Below are positions 41,862 through 51,874 of a DNA stretch of 64,000 nucleotides, in pieces. The notes under the pieces were generated by a model. It had not been told where the DNA came from, did no database searches, and was given only the letters and a program-made list of their open reading frames with translations. Origin of the DNA: Pseudomonadales bacterium (GTDB lineage: Bacteria > Pseudomonadota > Gammaproteobacteria > Pseudomonadales > Azotimanducaceae); contig WLWP01000001.1 of the NCBI GenBank assembly GCA_012103505.1, positions 2,108,001 to 2,172,000 on the forward strand, in the 5' to 3' direction. Numbering within the stretch: the stretch's first letter is position 1; each line of letters begins with the position of its first letter. The position numbers were made by a program, and so were the translations under genes.

Positions 41862-43148
41862 CTAGACAAGCGCCTCGTAAGTCATTTTCTCGAAGCGGGT
41901 GGCAAGATCAGCCGTCGGCAAAAACTGATAACCAAAAACGTGGGTAAAGAACATACCCCACAAATCTTCATCAGGGTCGACGAAGAAGTATGTTCCTGCT
42001 GCGCCACCCCAGCCGAAGGTGCCACTCGAGCCTGGTGTGAATGATCCACCAATGGCTTTACGCACCGCATAACCAAGACCAAATCCGTACCCTGGTCCCG
42101 TGCCCAGATCGATATTACGCTCGCCGATGTGATTGGTCGTCATTAGCTCAACCGTCTTGCGTCCGAGAATACGGGTGCCATCAAGTTCACCGCCGTTCAG
42201 CAACATCTGTGCAAACCGAGCGTAGTCCCGCGGTGTTGACAACAAGCCACCAAAAAGGCCGTTGCCCGACATCAATTTGCGATTACTGCCAGCCGCTTTC
42301 TCAGCCGTCTCCGGTCGATCGCGCACAGCCAGTTTCCCCTCTTCATCCCAAGTATGATCTGTCACCAAGCGATCGCGTTTCTCCGCGGCACAATAGAAGT
42401 CTGTATCCTGCATCCCCAAAGGACCCAATACACGCTCTTGAAACAGATCGTCAAGGGCTTGTCCAGTCGCCCTTTCTAACAGAAGACTCAACACGTCGAA
42501 GTCTGATCCGTAGTTCCAAACAGCCCCCGGCTGGGCATGCAATGGCACATCAGCAAGTGCCAGCACCATCTCTTCATACGAACGTGACGGATCGTTGATC
42601 TTTTCATCCCCTGGCAAAAAACCAGCGCCATCCATGGCCGGGTGGTACTGATGCCAATAGGCAGAGGGTGTTCGACTCATTCCCGGCATACCGGATGTCA
42701 TAGTCATCAGATCAAAGATCGTGACGTCTCTGTTCGCAGCAACGGTGCTCCCCATTTCTAGAGGCATCCCCTTGACGCGCTCGTCCGCTTGCGGATATGC
42801 AACCACCCGACGATTCTCAAACTCAGGTAGCCACTTGGTGATCGGGTCATCAAGAAACAAAACCCCTTCCTCAAACAGTGTCATGATCACGACCGAAGTC
42901 ACGGGTTTGGATTGTGAGTACATGCGAAAAAGGCTATCCATGCCAAGCTCTGCCGGTCGATCCATATCCAGCTGACCAGCCACATGGGTGTGCACGACTT
43001 GCCCACCCCGGGCCACAACGGTTGCCACGCCAGGTACTTCTTGGGCCGCCACCGACGCGTCCATTTGCCGCGATATACGATCCAATCGCTCTGCTGACAG
43101 ACCGACTTCCGCCGCATCGCTTAATGGTAGACCACCAAAATCACTCAT
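41862..43148 (-). CDS. Serine hydrolase (class C beta-lactamase-like)
   Basis: MSDFGGLPLSDAAEVGLSAERLDRISRQMD; FRMYSQSKPVTSVVIMTLFEEG; GSSGTFGWGGAAGTYFFVDPDED; ATG 43148 overlaps upstream stop. Confidence 0.93.
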   Translation of the reverse strand: MSDFGGLPLSDAAEVGLSAERLDRISRQMDASVAAQEVPGVATVVARGGQVVHTHVAGQLDMDRPAELGMDSLFRMYSQSKPVTSVVIMTLFEEGVLFLDDPITKWLPEFENRRVVAYPQADERVKGMPLEMGSTVAANRDVTIFDLMTMTSGMPGMSRTPSAYWHQYHPAMDGAGFLPGDEKINDPSRSYEEMVLALADVPLHAQPGAVWNYGSDFDVLSLLLERATGQALDDLFQERVLGPLGMQDTDFYCAAEKRDRLVTDHTWDEEGKLAVRDRPETAEKAAGSNRKLMSGNGLFGGLLSTPRDYARFAQMLLNGGELDGTRILGRKTVELMTTNHIGERNIDLGTGPGYGFGLGYAVRKAIGGSFTPGSSGTFGWGGAAGTYFFVDPDEDLWGMFFTHVFGYQFLPTADLATRFEKMTYEALV

Positions 43149-43659
43149 AACCCTCTCCCCTCCTAAAATAATCACGTTGCCAGAAGATGACTGCGAGAAA
43201 AATCCCTGCAACGATCGTCGGCCCCAGAATCGCTGGGAGCCCAAGAACTTCACGCACACTGAGTAGTGCCACTAGGTTGTTGAGTATGAAGAGGCCGATG
43301 TAGCTAAGCGCCCAAAGTGGCCCCCACGGTTTTCTGTACCAGAGCGCAAACAAAAAGACACCTGGACCTATAAAATCCAAAAGAATGGGTACCACTGCCG
43401 CAAGTGGGCCGTAGACAAAAACGCCCATTACTGGCATGCCATTGCTGACCAAGTTTGGCAGATTCATGACCGCCCCGATGGCCCATAGTAAAAATACAAT
43501 GGACAGTATCTTCAACGACAAAGGTATCGGCTTCCACCCTACTGACGTAGCTATTGGTCTTGCCTCCAGTAAAAGCCAGTTAGAAAAAGATTCGCTCAAC
43601 ATAAACCGGCGAAACGCTAGAAATCCTACCTTAATTATTGAGAAAAGGTAGAACTGCAA
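43141..43659 (-). CDS. Membrane hypothetical protein
   Basis: Several hydrophobic helices; ATGA overlap with the next gene; start may be 43602. Confidence 0.65.
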   Translation of the reverse strand: MQFYLFSIIKVGFLAFRRFMLSESFSNWLLLEARPIATSVGWKPIPLSLKILSIVFLLWAIGAVMNLPNLVSNGMPVMGVFVYGPLAAVVPILLDFIGPGVFLFALWYRKPWGPLWALSYIGLFILNNLVALLSVREVLGLPAILGPTIVAGIFLAVIFWQRDYFRRGEGYE

Positions 43660-43788
43660 AAGGGCGCGTGTGCGGAGTAGAGCCTTTCATCAATTCTACC
43701 TTTGATCGTGTACTCGCTGCAGCGGCCAGAAAAATTACTTTCCTCGCGATGACAATCCCGGTGACCGAGCATCTGGTTCTGAATAGAC

Positions 43789-45102
43789 TCACTCGAACGC
43801 TCTACGCATGTCTTGCATGCTGAATCCGGCCATCTCTTCCTTCGTGGGAAACGCACTCCCGCCATGGAAATGCCCTTCCGGAATCATCCATCCACGCACG
43901 AGTAAAGACGTGGGTTGACCGTCTTTAGTTAGATGTTCTGCAATCTCGAGTAGCGTCTCCCCTAGTGCGGTAGGCTCTTGGCCGTCTTCGCCAAATATCC
44001 TGGCAGTCAACGCTTCATGGTTCGGCGCTCCAGAACCGGGCTGCGAGGCGATCGCCTCGTGATAAAACGTCCGCAAATCGTCGGCAAGATGACGCACCAA
44101 CAGTGGCATTTGGAATTGCCAATCAATACCTTCATCAGGCGAGTCAGCCACATTACCTGAATCAGCGATGCCACCAAGCGCTCGAGCCACCGCCTCAACT
44201 TGGTCAGGTGTTGCACCGGATGCCCCAAACAGCGTTCGCCCTCGCGCCGCACGAGTTTCGATCGACCAGGGCGCAAGCCGAGTTACCTCGGCCTGCAATC
44301 GCGCCGTATATGATTCGTCTGGAGTAGCCGGGAAGCTAACGGGGCAGGCCCACTCCCCTGGCTCCGACTCCTCTGGCGCCTCAATCGGATAGTCGGCGAT
44401 GGTGGGTGCAGTCGCTGTCACGAGTATGTCAAAGGCCGCGCGCATCACATCTTTCTGAAACTCAGGATCATCGGCACTCCCCAATGGCCGACCCAATGCA
44501 AAAGGCACCCACAAAGCCCGAGGAGGAACTACGGCCTCGCTCTGCTCGCGTACTAAGCTAATTGATGTAGTCGCGACACCAGCCCGCTCTATGAAATTTG
44601 CTAAAGCGCCCACGGCGCCAGTACAAACAGGTCACACAGGCACCAACAGCGCCACATCGACTTCATCGTTCGCCAGCAATCGTCCAACCTCTTCACCCGC
44701 GTCCTTCAAAGCCTGATGATTTGGCTGAGCGCCCATGAATGAGTAGTGCCAGCGTGAAACACCACCGATCTCTCCATCATTTGCCATCTCACGCAATCGA
44801 TCTAGCGGGAACCAGATATTCGGGTCTCTCTGAAAAGCGCTACGGTCAAAATTGGTACTTACATGTGACATCACCACGTCGGAGAAATCGATATCTCCAG
44901 GTAACAGTCGATAGTCAACCGCGCCAACGGTAAAACGGGCGTCAGTGCGGCGATGAAGTCCCGCGGTAGAGATGATGGCGATTTTAGATTCGGCTAGAGG
45001 TTTCGGCTTAATCCAGGGCGCTGGATCTACGGGTCGCATACCGTTAGCAACATGCCGCATATGTTCAGCCTCGACCTCATGAAGATCAGATAGACGTACC
45101 AT
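43789..45102 (-). CDS. Predicted selenoprotein: selenoprotein B-like, U-P-V-C motif; UGA Sec codon at 44634-44632 (Sec157 of 437 aa)
   Basis: ORFs 44632..45102 and 43789..44613 are in one frame: ...DVALLVPV-U-PVCTGAVGALANFIERAGVATTSISLVREQSEAVVPPRALWVPFALGRPLG, aligning along its length to 28300..29526. Confidence 0.92.
44605..44619 (-). promoter_or_regulatory. Candidate bacterial SECIS hairpin for the UGA at 44634-44632
   Basis: GGCGCC-GTG-GGCGCT (5 GC pairs + 1 GU), loop starts with G about 19 nt after the UGA. Confidence 0.7.
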
Positions 45103-45182
45103 TCAAGTCCTTCGTTATGGGGCGATTAAATAGTTGTGATAGCAGCTCGTTCGCATTCCGCTTGGCGTCTCACGACGTTCAC

Positions 45183-45905
45183 CTATCTAGGGTATCGCGC
45201 CTTCGTGCGTAGGTGGAATGCGGCGCCGTTCGTGTCATTCAGAATCGAATTTTCACCAAAAATATTTTCTTTCTGAATAGCGAATTGCTTACGATTTTCA
45301 GCCAAAGGTGCTAGCTCGGAAGCTTTGGCCGTTGCTTTACGCAGCAACTCGTCCATTGACGCAACATCGTTAGCTACACCAGCCTCGCACGCATGGGGAC
45401 CATCCCAACGTCTTGCTAATTGCACGGATTCGTAAAACACATGGGCTGGCAGCTTGTGACGAAACAGCGAAAGTTCTGCCGCTGGAATGATCATGCCAAG
45501 TTGAATTTCGTTTGCGCACATATAGCCGCGATCTTCACGCATAATTCTGTAGTCATGGCAGAGCGCAAACATAAAACCGGCGCCAAAAGCGTGCCCGTTT
45601 ACTGCTGCGATCGTCGGGACCGAAAGAGTAATCATCCGACTCATAAATTCCATGAACAAAAATGAATTCGGATCCCCTGCCTCAGGGTAGTCGGCTGGGG
45701 AATTACGCCAATCTAGGTCCAACCCGTTGGAGTAGAACTTTTCGCTAGCACCAGTTGTAATCAACGCGGCAGCGCCGGTGCTCTGTTCTACTTCATCGAG
45801 AGCAACCATCAGCTCGTCAACCAGCGCCGTGTTCCATCTGTTTTCGCCTGCATTCATCGTCAAGGTGAATACGCTGCCTGTTTTCTGCAAATCAACGAGT
45901 GCCAT
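45183..45905 (-). CDS. Enoyl-CoA hydratase/isomerase-family protein
   Basis: AALITTGASEKFYSNGLDLDW; VPTIAAVNGHAFGAGFMFALCHDYRIM. Confidence 0.93.
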   Translation of the reverse strand: MALVDLQKTGSVFTLTMNAGENRWNTALVDELMVALDEVEQSTGAAALITTGASEKFYSNGLDLDWRNSPADYPEAGDPNSFLFMEFMSRMITLSVPTIAAVNGHAFGAGFMFALCHDYRIMREDRGYMCANEIQLGMIIPAAELSLFRHKLPAHVFYESVQLARRWDGPHACEAGVANDVASMDELLRKATAKASELAPLAENRKQFAIQKENIFGENSILNDTNGAAFHLRTKARYPR

Positions 45906-46112
45906 GTCTTTCCCTATTAAAAACCATCAGTTTATGGACGATCGTCTTGGAAATTGAGTCACTATCCTGTCGACGATCCGATTCAGAGATAATACAACGA
46001 AAGCGCCTACACGAGTCCTAGCATTACAACGGCGCCGCTGATTCGTTTATACCAGTTACAATTTTTTCCTCGTCGCCCAACTATTTCCGTAAACTGTCGT
46101 TTTATTCACATA

Positions 46113-46802
46113 GTGAGATTGAAAGTGCAATTTGATGAAGTCTTCCTCGGGCGTCGGAGCATTCGAGGTTACAAACCAGACCCGGTGCCGAAAGCGCTGA
46201 TAAAAGAAGTTCTCGCACTGGCAATGCGTTCACCTTCATCTATGAACACCCAACCGTGGAATTTCACCGTTGTCTCCGGTGAACCCTTAAACCGTATTCG
46301 CGCCGGTAACACAGAACGTAACCTCGCCGGTGTACCGCATTCGCGTGAGTTTCGCATCGGACAGCCCTTTGCCGGGCAACATCGCGACCGCCAAGTTGGT
46401 GTGGCCAAACAATTGTTCGCTGCAATGGACATCGCACGAGAAGACAAAGAAGGTCGCCAGGATTGGGTGCTGCGAGGTTTCCGCCAGTTTGATGCGCCGG
46501 TTTGCGTGATCATTACCTATGACCGCGAGCTGGCTGAAAGCGATGACACTCCGTTTGACTGCGGTGCAGTAACAACAGCACTGGTAAATGCGGCTTGGTC
46601 ACGTGGCCTCGGTTGCGTGATCAACAGCCAAGGCATTATGCAGTCGCCGGTAGTTCGAGAGCATGCAGCCATCGCAGATGACCAGGTGATCATGAAAGCA
46701 GTCGCCTTAGGATGGCCGGATGAAGGTTTTCCTGCCAACGCTGTAGTGTCAGAACGAAAAAGCGTTGAAGAAGCTGCGCGCTTTTTAGGCTTTGACGACT
46801 GA
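46113..46802 (+). CDS. Nitroreductase-family protein
   Basis: FLGRRSIRGYKPDPVPKALIKEVLALAMRSPSSMNTQPWNFTVVSGE; KAVALGWPDEGFPANAV. Confidence 0.93.
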   Translation: MRLKVQFDEVFLGRRSIRGYKPDPVPKALIKEVLALAMRSPSSMNTQPWNFTVVSGEPLNRIRAGNTERNLAGVPHSREFRIGQPFAGQHRDRQVGVAKQLFAAMDIAREDKEGRQDWVLRGFRQFDAPVCVIITYDRELAESDDTPFDCGAVTTALVNAAWSRGLGCVINSQGIMQSPVVREHAAIADDQVIMKAVALGWPDEGFPANAVVSERKSVEEAARFLGFDD

Positions 46803-46877
46803 ACAACTTACTAAGGGTAACCGAGGGCAGAAGCCTAGTTACTCGTCGACGTCGAGTAATAAACAAGAAACCCTATT

Positions 46878-47162
46878 ATGAATACCACAACGGACACGCC
46901 CGATCATCGTCGGGTCGAGATAACTACTGAGCCGGTAGAACTCTACAAGATCCTTAAATTCGAAGGCTTCGCCACCAGTGGTGGCGAAGCTAAAGCAGCT
47001 GTCGCGTCTGGCAGAGTCATGGTCAATGGCAAATCAGAGCTACAAAAACGCAAGAAGATCGTTTCCGGGGATACGATCGAGTTTAACAATGAGAAAATTT
47101 TGATCACATTTTCTCCAGTCACCACAACAACCACAGAGACCAAGACCCATGACGGCAAATGA
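46878..47162 (+). CDS. S4-domain RNA-binding protein (YbcJ-like)
   Basis: EPVELYKILKFEGFATSGGEAKAAVASGRVMVNGKSELQKRKKIVSGDTIEF. Confidence 0.88.
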   Translation: MNTTTDTPDHRRVEITTEPVELYKILKFEGFATSGGEAKAAVASGRVMVNGKSELQKRKKIVSGDTIEFNNEKILITFSPVTTTTTETKTHDGK

Positions 47163-47601
47163 GATCTTGCAACGTCTGCGGTTGATCTTGGATTTGAGCG
47201 ACACACAGATGATTGCAACGTTCGCAGAGGGACAACAACAGGTCACAAAAACTCAGGTCAGCGCTTGGCTGCAAAAAGATGACGCCCCTGACTACCAGCT
47301 ATGTGGCGATAAACTGTTCGCGAGTTTTTTAAATGGCCTGATCATCCAGAAACGGGGAAAACAAGATAGGCAACAACCACCTACAGAAGAAGAAATTAAC
47401 AACAATGCGGTCTTCAGAAAGCTAAAGATCGCTTTCAATCTGCAAGCCGATGACATTCTCGGTTTGCTATCTTCAGCGGGCCAACAAATCAGCAAACACG
47501 AGCTATCAGCATTCTTTCGTCGTCCAGGACACAAGCATTATCGCGAATGTAAAGACCAAGTACTCATAGATTTTCTAACCGGCTTGCACAAGCATGGTTA
47601 G
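47149..47601 (+). CDS. DUF1456 (YehS-like) protein
   Basis: NEILQRLRLILDLSDTQMIATF...KLKIAFNLQADDILGLLSSAGQQISKHELSAFFRRPGHKHYRECKDQVLIDFLTGL. Confidence 0.88.
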   Translation: MTANEILQRLRLILDLSDTQMIATFAEGQQQVTKTQVSAWLQKDDAPDYQLCGDKLFASFLNGLIIQKRGKQDRQQPPTEEEINNNAVFRKLKIAFNLQADDILGLLSSAGQQISKHELSAFFRRPGHKHYRECKDQVLIDFLTGLHKHG

Positions 47602-47655
47602 CCAGATCACTGGTGTTCCAATCCAATCTTCTATCTTTGCTCGGCTGCGCTAACG

Positions 47656-48672
47656 GTGGACTCGCAAACTGCCAAAGGACATCTTGCACAAATCGCTTTT
47701 AGTGTCACAGACCTGACGCGGACTCACGATTTCTATCACACAATTCTTGGATTCGAACCTGCTGGTGGAACCGATAGTTTTAAGGGTCCTATAACGTCCC
47801 AGGCGCAAGGACTTCCAGACGTTGTCGCGACGTGCTGGTGGATGGTCGATCAGAGAGACTTCATGCAACTGGAGCTCTTCAAATTTACAAGTCCGTCAGT
47901 GCGGCCAATAGCGGACGACTGGCGACCTTGTGATATCGGATACACCACAGTTGGTGTCCACGTCGTGGACTACAATGCGCTACTAGTGAGGTTAGCCCAG
48001 TCTGGGATTCCAACGTTATCGCCAGTGCTGGGAGAAAGCGGTTCGAGGCGGGTTTGCATTCAAGATCCTGAAGGGGTCTTGCTAGAGCTGATGGAGGATG
48101 ATCCTCGCGATAACGATCAATTGACAAGAGAGCGATCCGAACTTGGTGTCGTGACAAGAAGCATTACAGCTTCGGTTCCAAGTTTGGAGGTCGCACAGCG
48201 CTTCTGGGTAGATACTCTTGGTCTCGAAGTTGTCGAAGACCAAACGCTACATCAGCCCGCCCACGAAACACTTTGGGACCTGGACGGTGCGCAAAGGCAG
48301 ACATTGCTGCTGTCAGCCGATGACTTCTACATTGAGTTAGTGCAGTACGACTTGCCAAAAGGCAAGGCCTGGCCGGTGGATTACAGGATCAGTGATCAAG
48401 GCATATTGAATATAGCGTTAGGTTACCGAGAGATGGCGGACCTTCGACGCGTACACAGCCGAGTGCTTGCAGCGGGATACCGATGTAATAGCGATCTTCT
48501 GGAAATTGGCGGCGGAGGCTGTGTCTACTGTAATGATGATCAGGGCTTCTCCGTTGAGTTGTTGTGTAGCGATGGACCCAAGATGGATGAAGCGGTTGGT
48601 TTTCTGCCACGAGCTCAAGGCGTGCTGACCGCTGGCCGAGGTCTCGGCGGTAGCGAGACGCATAGATCCTAA
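47656..48672 (+). CDS. Tandem VOC-domain (glyoxalase/dioxygenase-fold) protein
   Basis: IAFSVTDLTRTHDFYHTILGFEPAGG...; second domain ITASVPSLEVAQRFWVDTLGLEVVED. Confidence 0.88.
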   Translation: MDSQTAKGHLAQIAFSVTDLTRTHDFYHTILGFEPAGGTDSFKGPITSQAQGLPDVVATCWWMVDQRDFMQLELFKFTSPSVRPIADDWRPCDIGYTTVGVHVVDYNALLVRLAQSGIPTLSPVLGESGSRRVCIQDPEGVLLELMEDDPRDNDQLTRERSELGVVTRSITASVPSLEVAQRFWVDTLGLEVVEDQTLHQPAHETLWDLDGAQRQTLLLSADDFYIELVQYDLPKGKAWPVDYRISDQGILNIALGYREMADLRRVHSRVLAAGYRCNSDLLEIGGGGCVYCNDDQGFSVELLCSDGPKMDEAVGFLPRAQGVLTAGRGLGGSETHRS

Positions 48673-48713
48673 CCCTTTCTCTCTTCTCCTTTTCGTCGTA
48701 AGGACAAACCTCC

Positions 48714-49598
48714 TCAACGATCGTTATCCAGCGCCTTGAAATAAACCAACGGATCGGTGTAGTCGACACTGCCATAGAGAAAGTTCACTTTCTGAAACCC
48801 TAACAAACGCTGCAATCGTTCCGGTAACGCCAACCAGACCTCTCGGGGAATACCTATGTATTGATTCTCCTGTTGGCGCAGCCAAGAGAGATTAAAGTTC
48901 AGGTTGATCGAACGTCTACGCTGATTGGCCGTGGTGTTGCCACCGCCGCCATGCCATAACGCACCATCAAACACCAACAAAGATCCAGCAGGCATCTCCG
49001 CGTAATCGACCGCGACGTCCTGATCGACTGAGTGGGTCCATTTATGGCTACCTGGCACAAACCGTGTTGCGCCGTTTGCTTGAGTAAAATCATCGAGGGC
49101 GATAAGCGTGTTTGCGATAAAGGGTGGACGCGGTCTCGGTAGCGGGTAGTGTCCATCGTCCTGGTGCAACCCCTGAGGATCGACACCGGGGTCAGGGCAC
49201 ATGGCAGTTGCTACGGACAACTGAAACAAAGGACCTAACACCCCCTCAATGACTTTCAGTAGTAGTGGGTCCGTTGCAACTGCGTCTGCGGCACGGGTTT
49301 TTGCGAAAAGATTATGGACGTGAACGGCTTGGACGCCGCCATAGCCTGGTCGGTTGCGGCCATCGCCAAGCGAGCGGCTGGTGGTGCTTTCAAAAACCTC
49401 CGACATCGCAGCCTGCGTTGCATGCAATTGTTCTTCATTCAGGAAGTTCGGGAGAATGGCATAGCCATCATCCTGGACGGCTTGAACAGTCGAATTTACC
49501 CTGACTTCATCAGCATCACTCAGCTCAATATCGTGAGTAAGCGGCAATGGTGCCTTTAGTGAGGCCACACGCGCAGCTAACTCTTCTCGGTCTGACAT
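48714..49598 (-). CDS. Phytanoyl-CoA dioxygenase-family protein
   Basis: DDGYAILPNFLNEEQL; LHQDDGHYPLPRPRPPFIANTLIALDDFTQANGATRFVPGSHKW; LLVFDGALWHGGGGNTTANQRR. Confidence 0.93.
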   Translation of the reverse strand: MSDREELAARVASLKAPLPLTHDIELSDADEVRVNSTVQAVQDDGYAILPNFLNEEQLHATQAAMSEVFESTTSRSLGDGRNRPGYGGVQAVHVHNLFAKTRAADAVATDPLLLKVIEGVLGPLFQLSVATAMCPDPGVDPQGLHQDDGHYPLPRPRPPFIANTLIALDDFTQANGATRFVPGSHKWTHSVDQDVAVDYAEMPAGSLLVFDGALWHGGGGNTTANQRRRSINLNFNLSWLRQQENQYIGIPREVWLALPERLQRLLGFQKVNFLYGSVDYTDPLVYFKALDNDR

Positions 49599-49823
49599 CT
49601 CGGTGTCCTCGTTGGGATCCGTCTATCATACTGTGCCAATCGGCTTTTGATCCAATCTAGATTCCATAATGGCTTTTTAGACAGGTTAGTTCGCAGCCCG
49701 AGCAACAGCGAGCAAAAATCATTACCCCGCCAAACCCGATCTACCGATCTGTTGTCTTATTCAGACTGACACGAACACGAGGTAGCATTGCGCTTTAGCG
49801 TTACATTTTAGACAGGGGAAGAT

Positions 49824-50570
49824 ATGCCAGATTCAGAATTAGAAAAACTCGCTATGGCGAGTCATCGGCGACCGACGAACATTGCCCGCAACGCGGTTCG
49901 TCATCCGGCTGAGACGTTAGACTTCTTCGGTCTCAGACCCGATATGACCGTGCTTGAGATACTCCCGGCCCTAGGTTGGTATACTGAAATACTAGCGCCC
50001 TATCTCGCGGAACGAGGTTGTTTGTATGTGGCTCACTTTTCTCCGGATGGAATTTTGCCGTACATGTCCCAAGTGCTGGAGAGTTTTGAGAAACGCATGC
50101 GTCGTGAACCGGAAACATTCGGCAAGGTCACCGTGCGACACATCAACCCACCGGGTGAAGTAAGTGTCGCGCCGCCGGGTTCTGTTGATCTGGCACTGAC
50201 TTTTCGGAATGTGCACAACTGGATTATGGCGGATCAGGAACGTGACTATTTTGCAGCCTTCTACCAAGCGCTAAAGCCAGGCGGCGCGTTGGGCATTGTC
50301 GAACACCGGGCCAAGCCTAGTGCCGACCTGGATAGCATGCACAAAACTGGATATGTGACAGAAGATTATGTGAAAGAGATTGCCGCCGCTGCGGGTTTTA
50401 TTTATGAGGCTGCGAGCGAGATCAACGCAAATGCAGCTGACACTGCGGACCATCCGGATGGTGTGTGGTCGCTGCCGCCCTTCCTCCGCAGTGGAGATGT
50501 TGAGCCCTACAAGTCAATTGGCGAGAGTGATCGTATGACGTTGATGTTCAGGAAACCGGAAGCGACTTAG
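49824..50570 (+). CDS. Class I SAM-dependent methyltransferase-like protein
   Basis: RHPAETLDFFGLRPDMTVLEILPALGWYTEILAPYLAERG; ALKPGGALGIVEHRAKP. Confidence 0.9.
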   Translation: MPDSELEKLAMASHRRPTNIARNAVRHPAETLDFFGLRPDMTVLEILPALGWYTEILAPYLAERGCLYVAHFSPDGILPYMSQVLESFEKRMRREPETFGKVTVRHINPPGEVSVAPPGSVDLALTFRNVHNWIMADQERDYFAAFYQALKPGGALGIVEHRAKPSADLDSMHKTGYVTEDYVKEIAAAAGFIYEAASEINANAADTADHPDGVWSLPPFLRSGDVEPYKSIGESDRMTLMFRKPEAT

Positions 50571-50719
50571 CGTTTTAACAAAGCCGAACAAATCGCAATT
50601 TCGCAAGAATCCCAACAGATGTATTTTGAGTCGAACTCAGAATTTCCGAAAGTGCCCAACCGCTATCCAAACTCTATGGACTAGCGTACCCGACAACTGG
50701 GCTTGGGCTCTACTTGTCT

Positions 50720-50739
50720 TCTACCTAACGTTAGGTAGA
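50720..50739. promoter_or_regulatory. 20-bp perfect palindrome, candidate TetR operator
   Basis: TCTACCTAACGTTAGGTAGA, about 50 bp upstream of a hydrolase gene translationally coupled to a TetR regulator. Confidence 0.75.
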
Positions 50740-50788
50740 CTCACGTATCAGCCCTAGACAATCAAGAAAAACCCAGACGGAGATCAAA

Positions 50789-51874
50789 TTGAAAAATCGC
50801 ACTAGGCTATCAACGCTACTCAACACGCTGCTAGTCATGGCGTTGTTTCCCTTGTCCAGCGCATACGGCGTGAATGCTGAGAAACTCATCGACGTCGACA
50901 ACGATGAGATTGATGTCACCTTGTTTAGAGGCGCAGCGAACAATTCGTATTTCCCTGTCTATTTCAATGCGCGGCCAGAAACGGGCGCCGAAAACGTGGC
51001 GATGGAAGTTCATGCTATCGATCTCCGGCCTGAGCGCGACGTTACGCTGCACGTTGAAATCTATAATCCCAACGGCACTATTCCGCTGATTATGACGCCC
51101 GGTGGTAACGGCGATACTCAAGGCTTTGGCGGCTTTGCGCGAAATGTAGCAGCGGCCGCACCTGAGCTAAAAGTCATCATTTATGACAGACGAAATTTAG
51201 GTCAGTCAGAAGTCTCGTTTGGTGGCCAGCCGCAAATGGTAGAAGAAGGGGAAGATCTGCACGTACTGATCGAGCGTCTTGGAGTCGCCCCAACTGCGCT
51301 TTATGGCATGTCTTCAGGTGCTCGCTCCAACATGATATTAGCTTCCCGTTATCCGCAAGACATAGCCGCACTCGTGATCGCGCCACTAACAGGTGGCCCC
51401 TACGCCGCGGCACGCCTATCGGAAGATTACTTTTTTAAGTATCTGCCTGAGAAGAAACTCTCCACTAGGCAGCACATCGGCGGTCTACCCATAACAACGA
51501 TGCAAGCATTGGCCGAAACCGATCTTTGGAGCGCCTATCTGGCTCGCAACACGCCTGAGAAACGGGAGCGTTTCTCTAATGCCAACATTGACGATTTCCT
51601 CGCGGCGATGAAAACATCTGGAGAACATCTACAGTCGACGCGCTACCAAACCGCCCTAGGGATGAAGGACGAAGAACTAGCAGCACTCAAGGTCCCGGCC
51701 ACATTGATCCTTCACCACGACCAATACAGCGACAATCTGCACCCAATCACAAATACAAGATCAGCGACCACGCTGATTGAGAACTCTTCTTTCAAGTTCG
51801 CGCCGCACCTACCTGACATACTTGAGGCAATATTACCTTTCGTAAAGAAACATACCCCCAAGCTAAATCAATGA
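50789..51874 (+). CDS. Alpha/beta hydrolase, secreted
   Basis: Signal peptide; IPLIMTPGGNGDTQGFGGFARNVAAAAPELKVIIYDRRNLGQSE; ALYGMSSGARSNMILASRYP. Confidence 0.87.
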   Translation: MKNRTRLSTLLNTLLVMALFPLSSAYGVNAEKLIDVDNDEIDVTLFRGAANNSYFPVYFNARPETGAENVAMEVHAIDLRPERDVTLHVEIYNPNGTIPLIMTPGGNGDTQGFGGFARNVAAAAPELKVIIYDRRNLGQSEVSFGGQPQMVEEGEDLHVLIERLGVAPTALYGMSSGARSNMILASRYPQDIAALVIAPLTGGPYAAARLSEDYFFKYLPEKKLSTRQHIGGLPITTMQALAETDLWSAYLARNTPEKRERFSNANIDDFLAAMKTSGEHLQSTRYQTALGMKDEELAALKVPATLILHHDQYSDNLHPITNTRSATTLIENSSFKFAPHLPDILEAILPFVKKHTPKLNQ

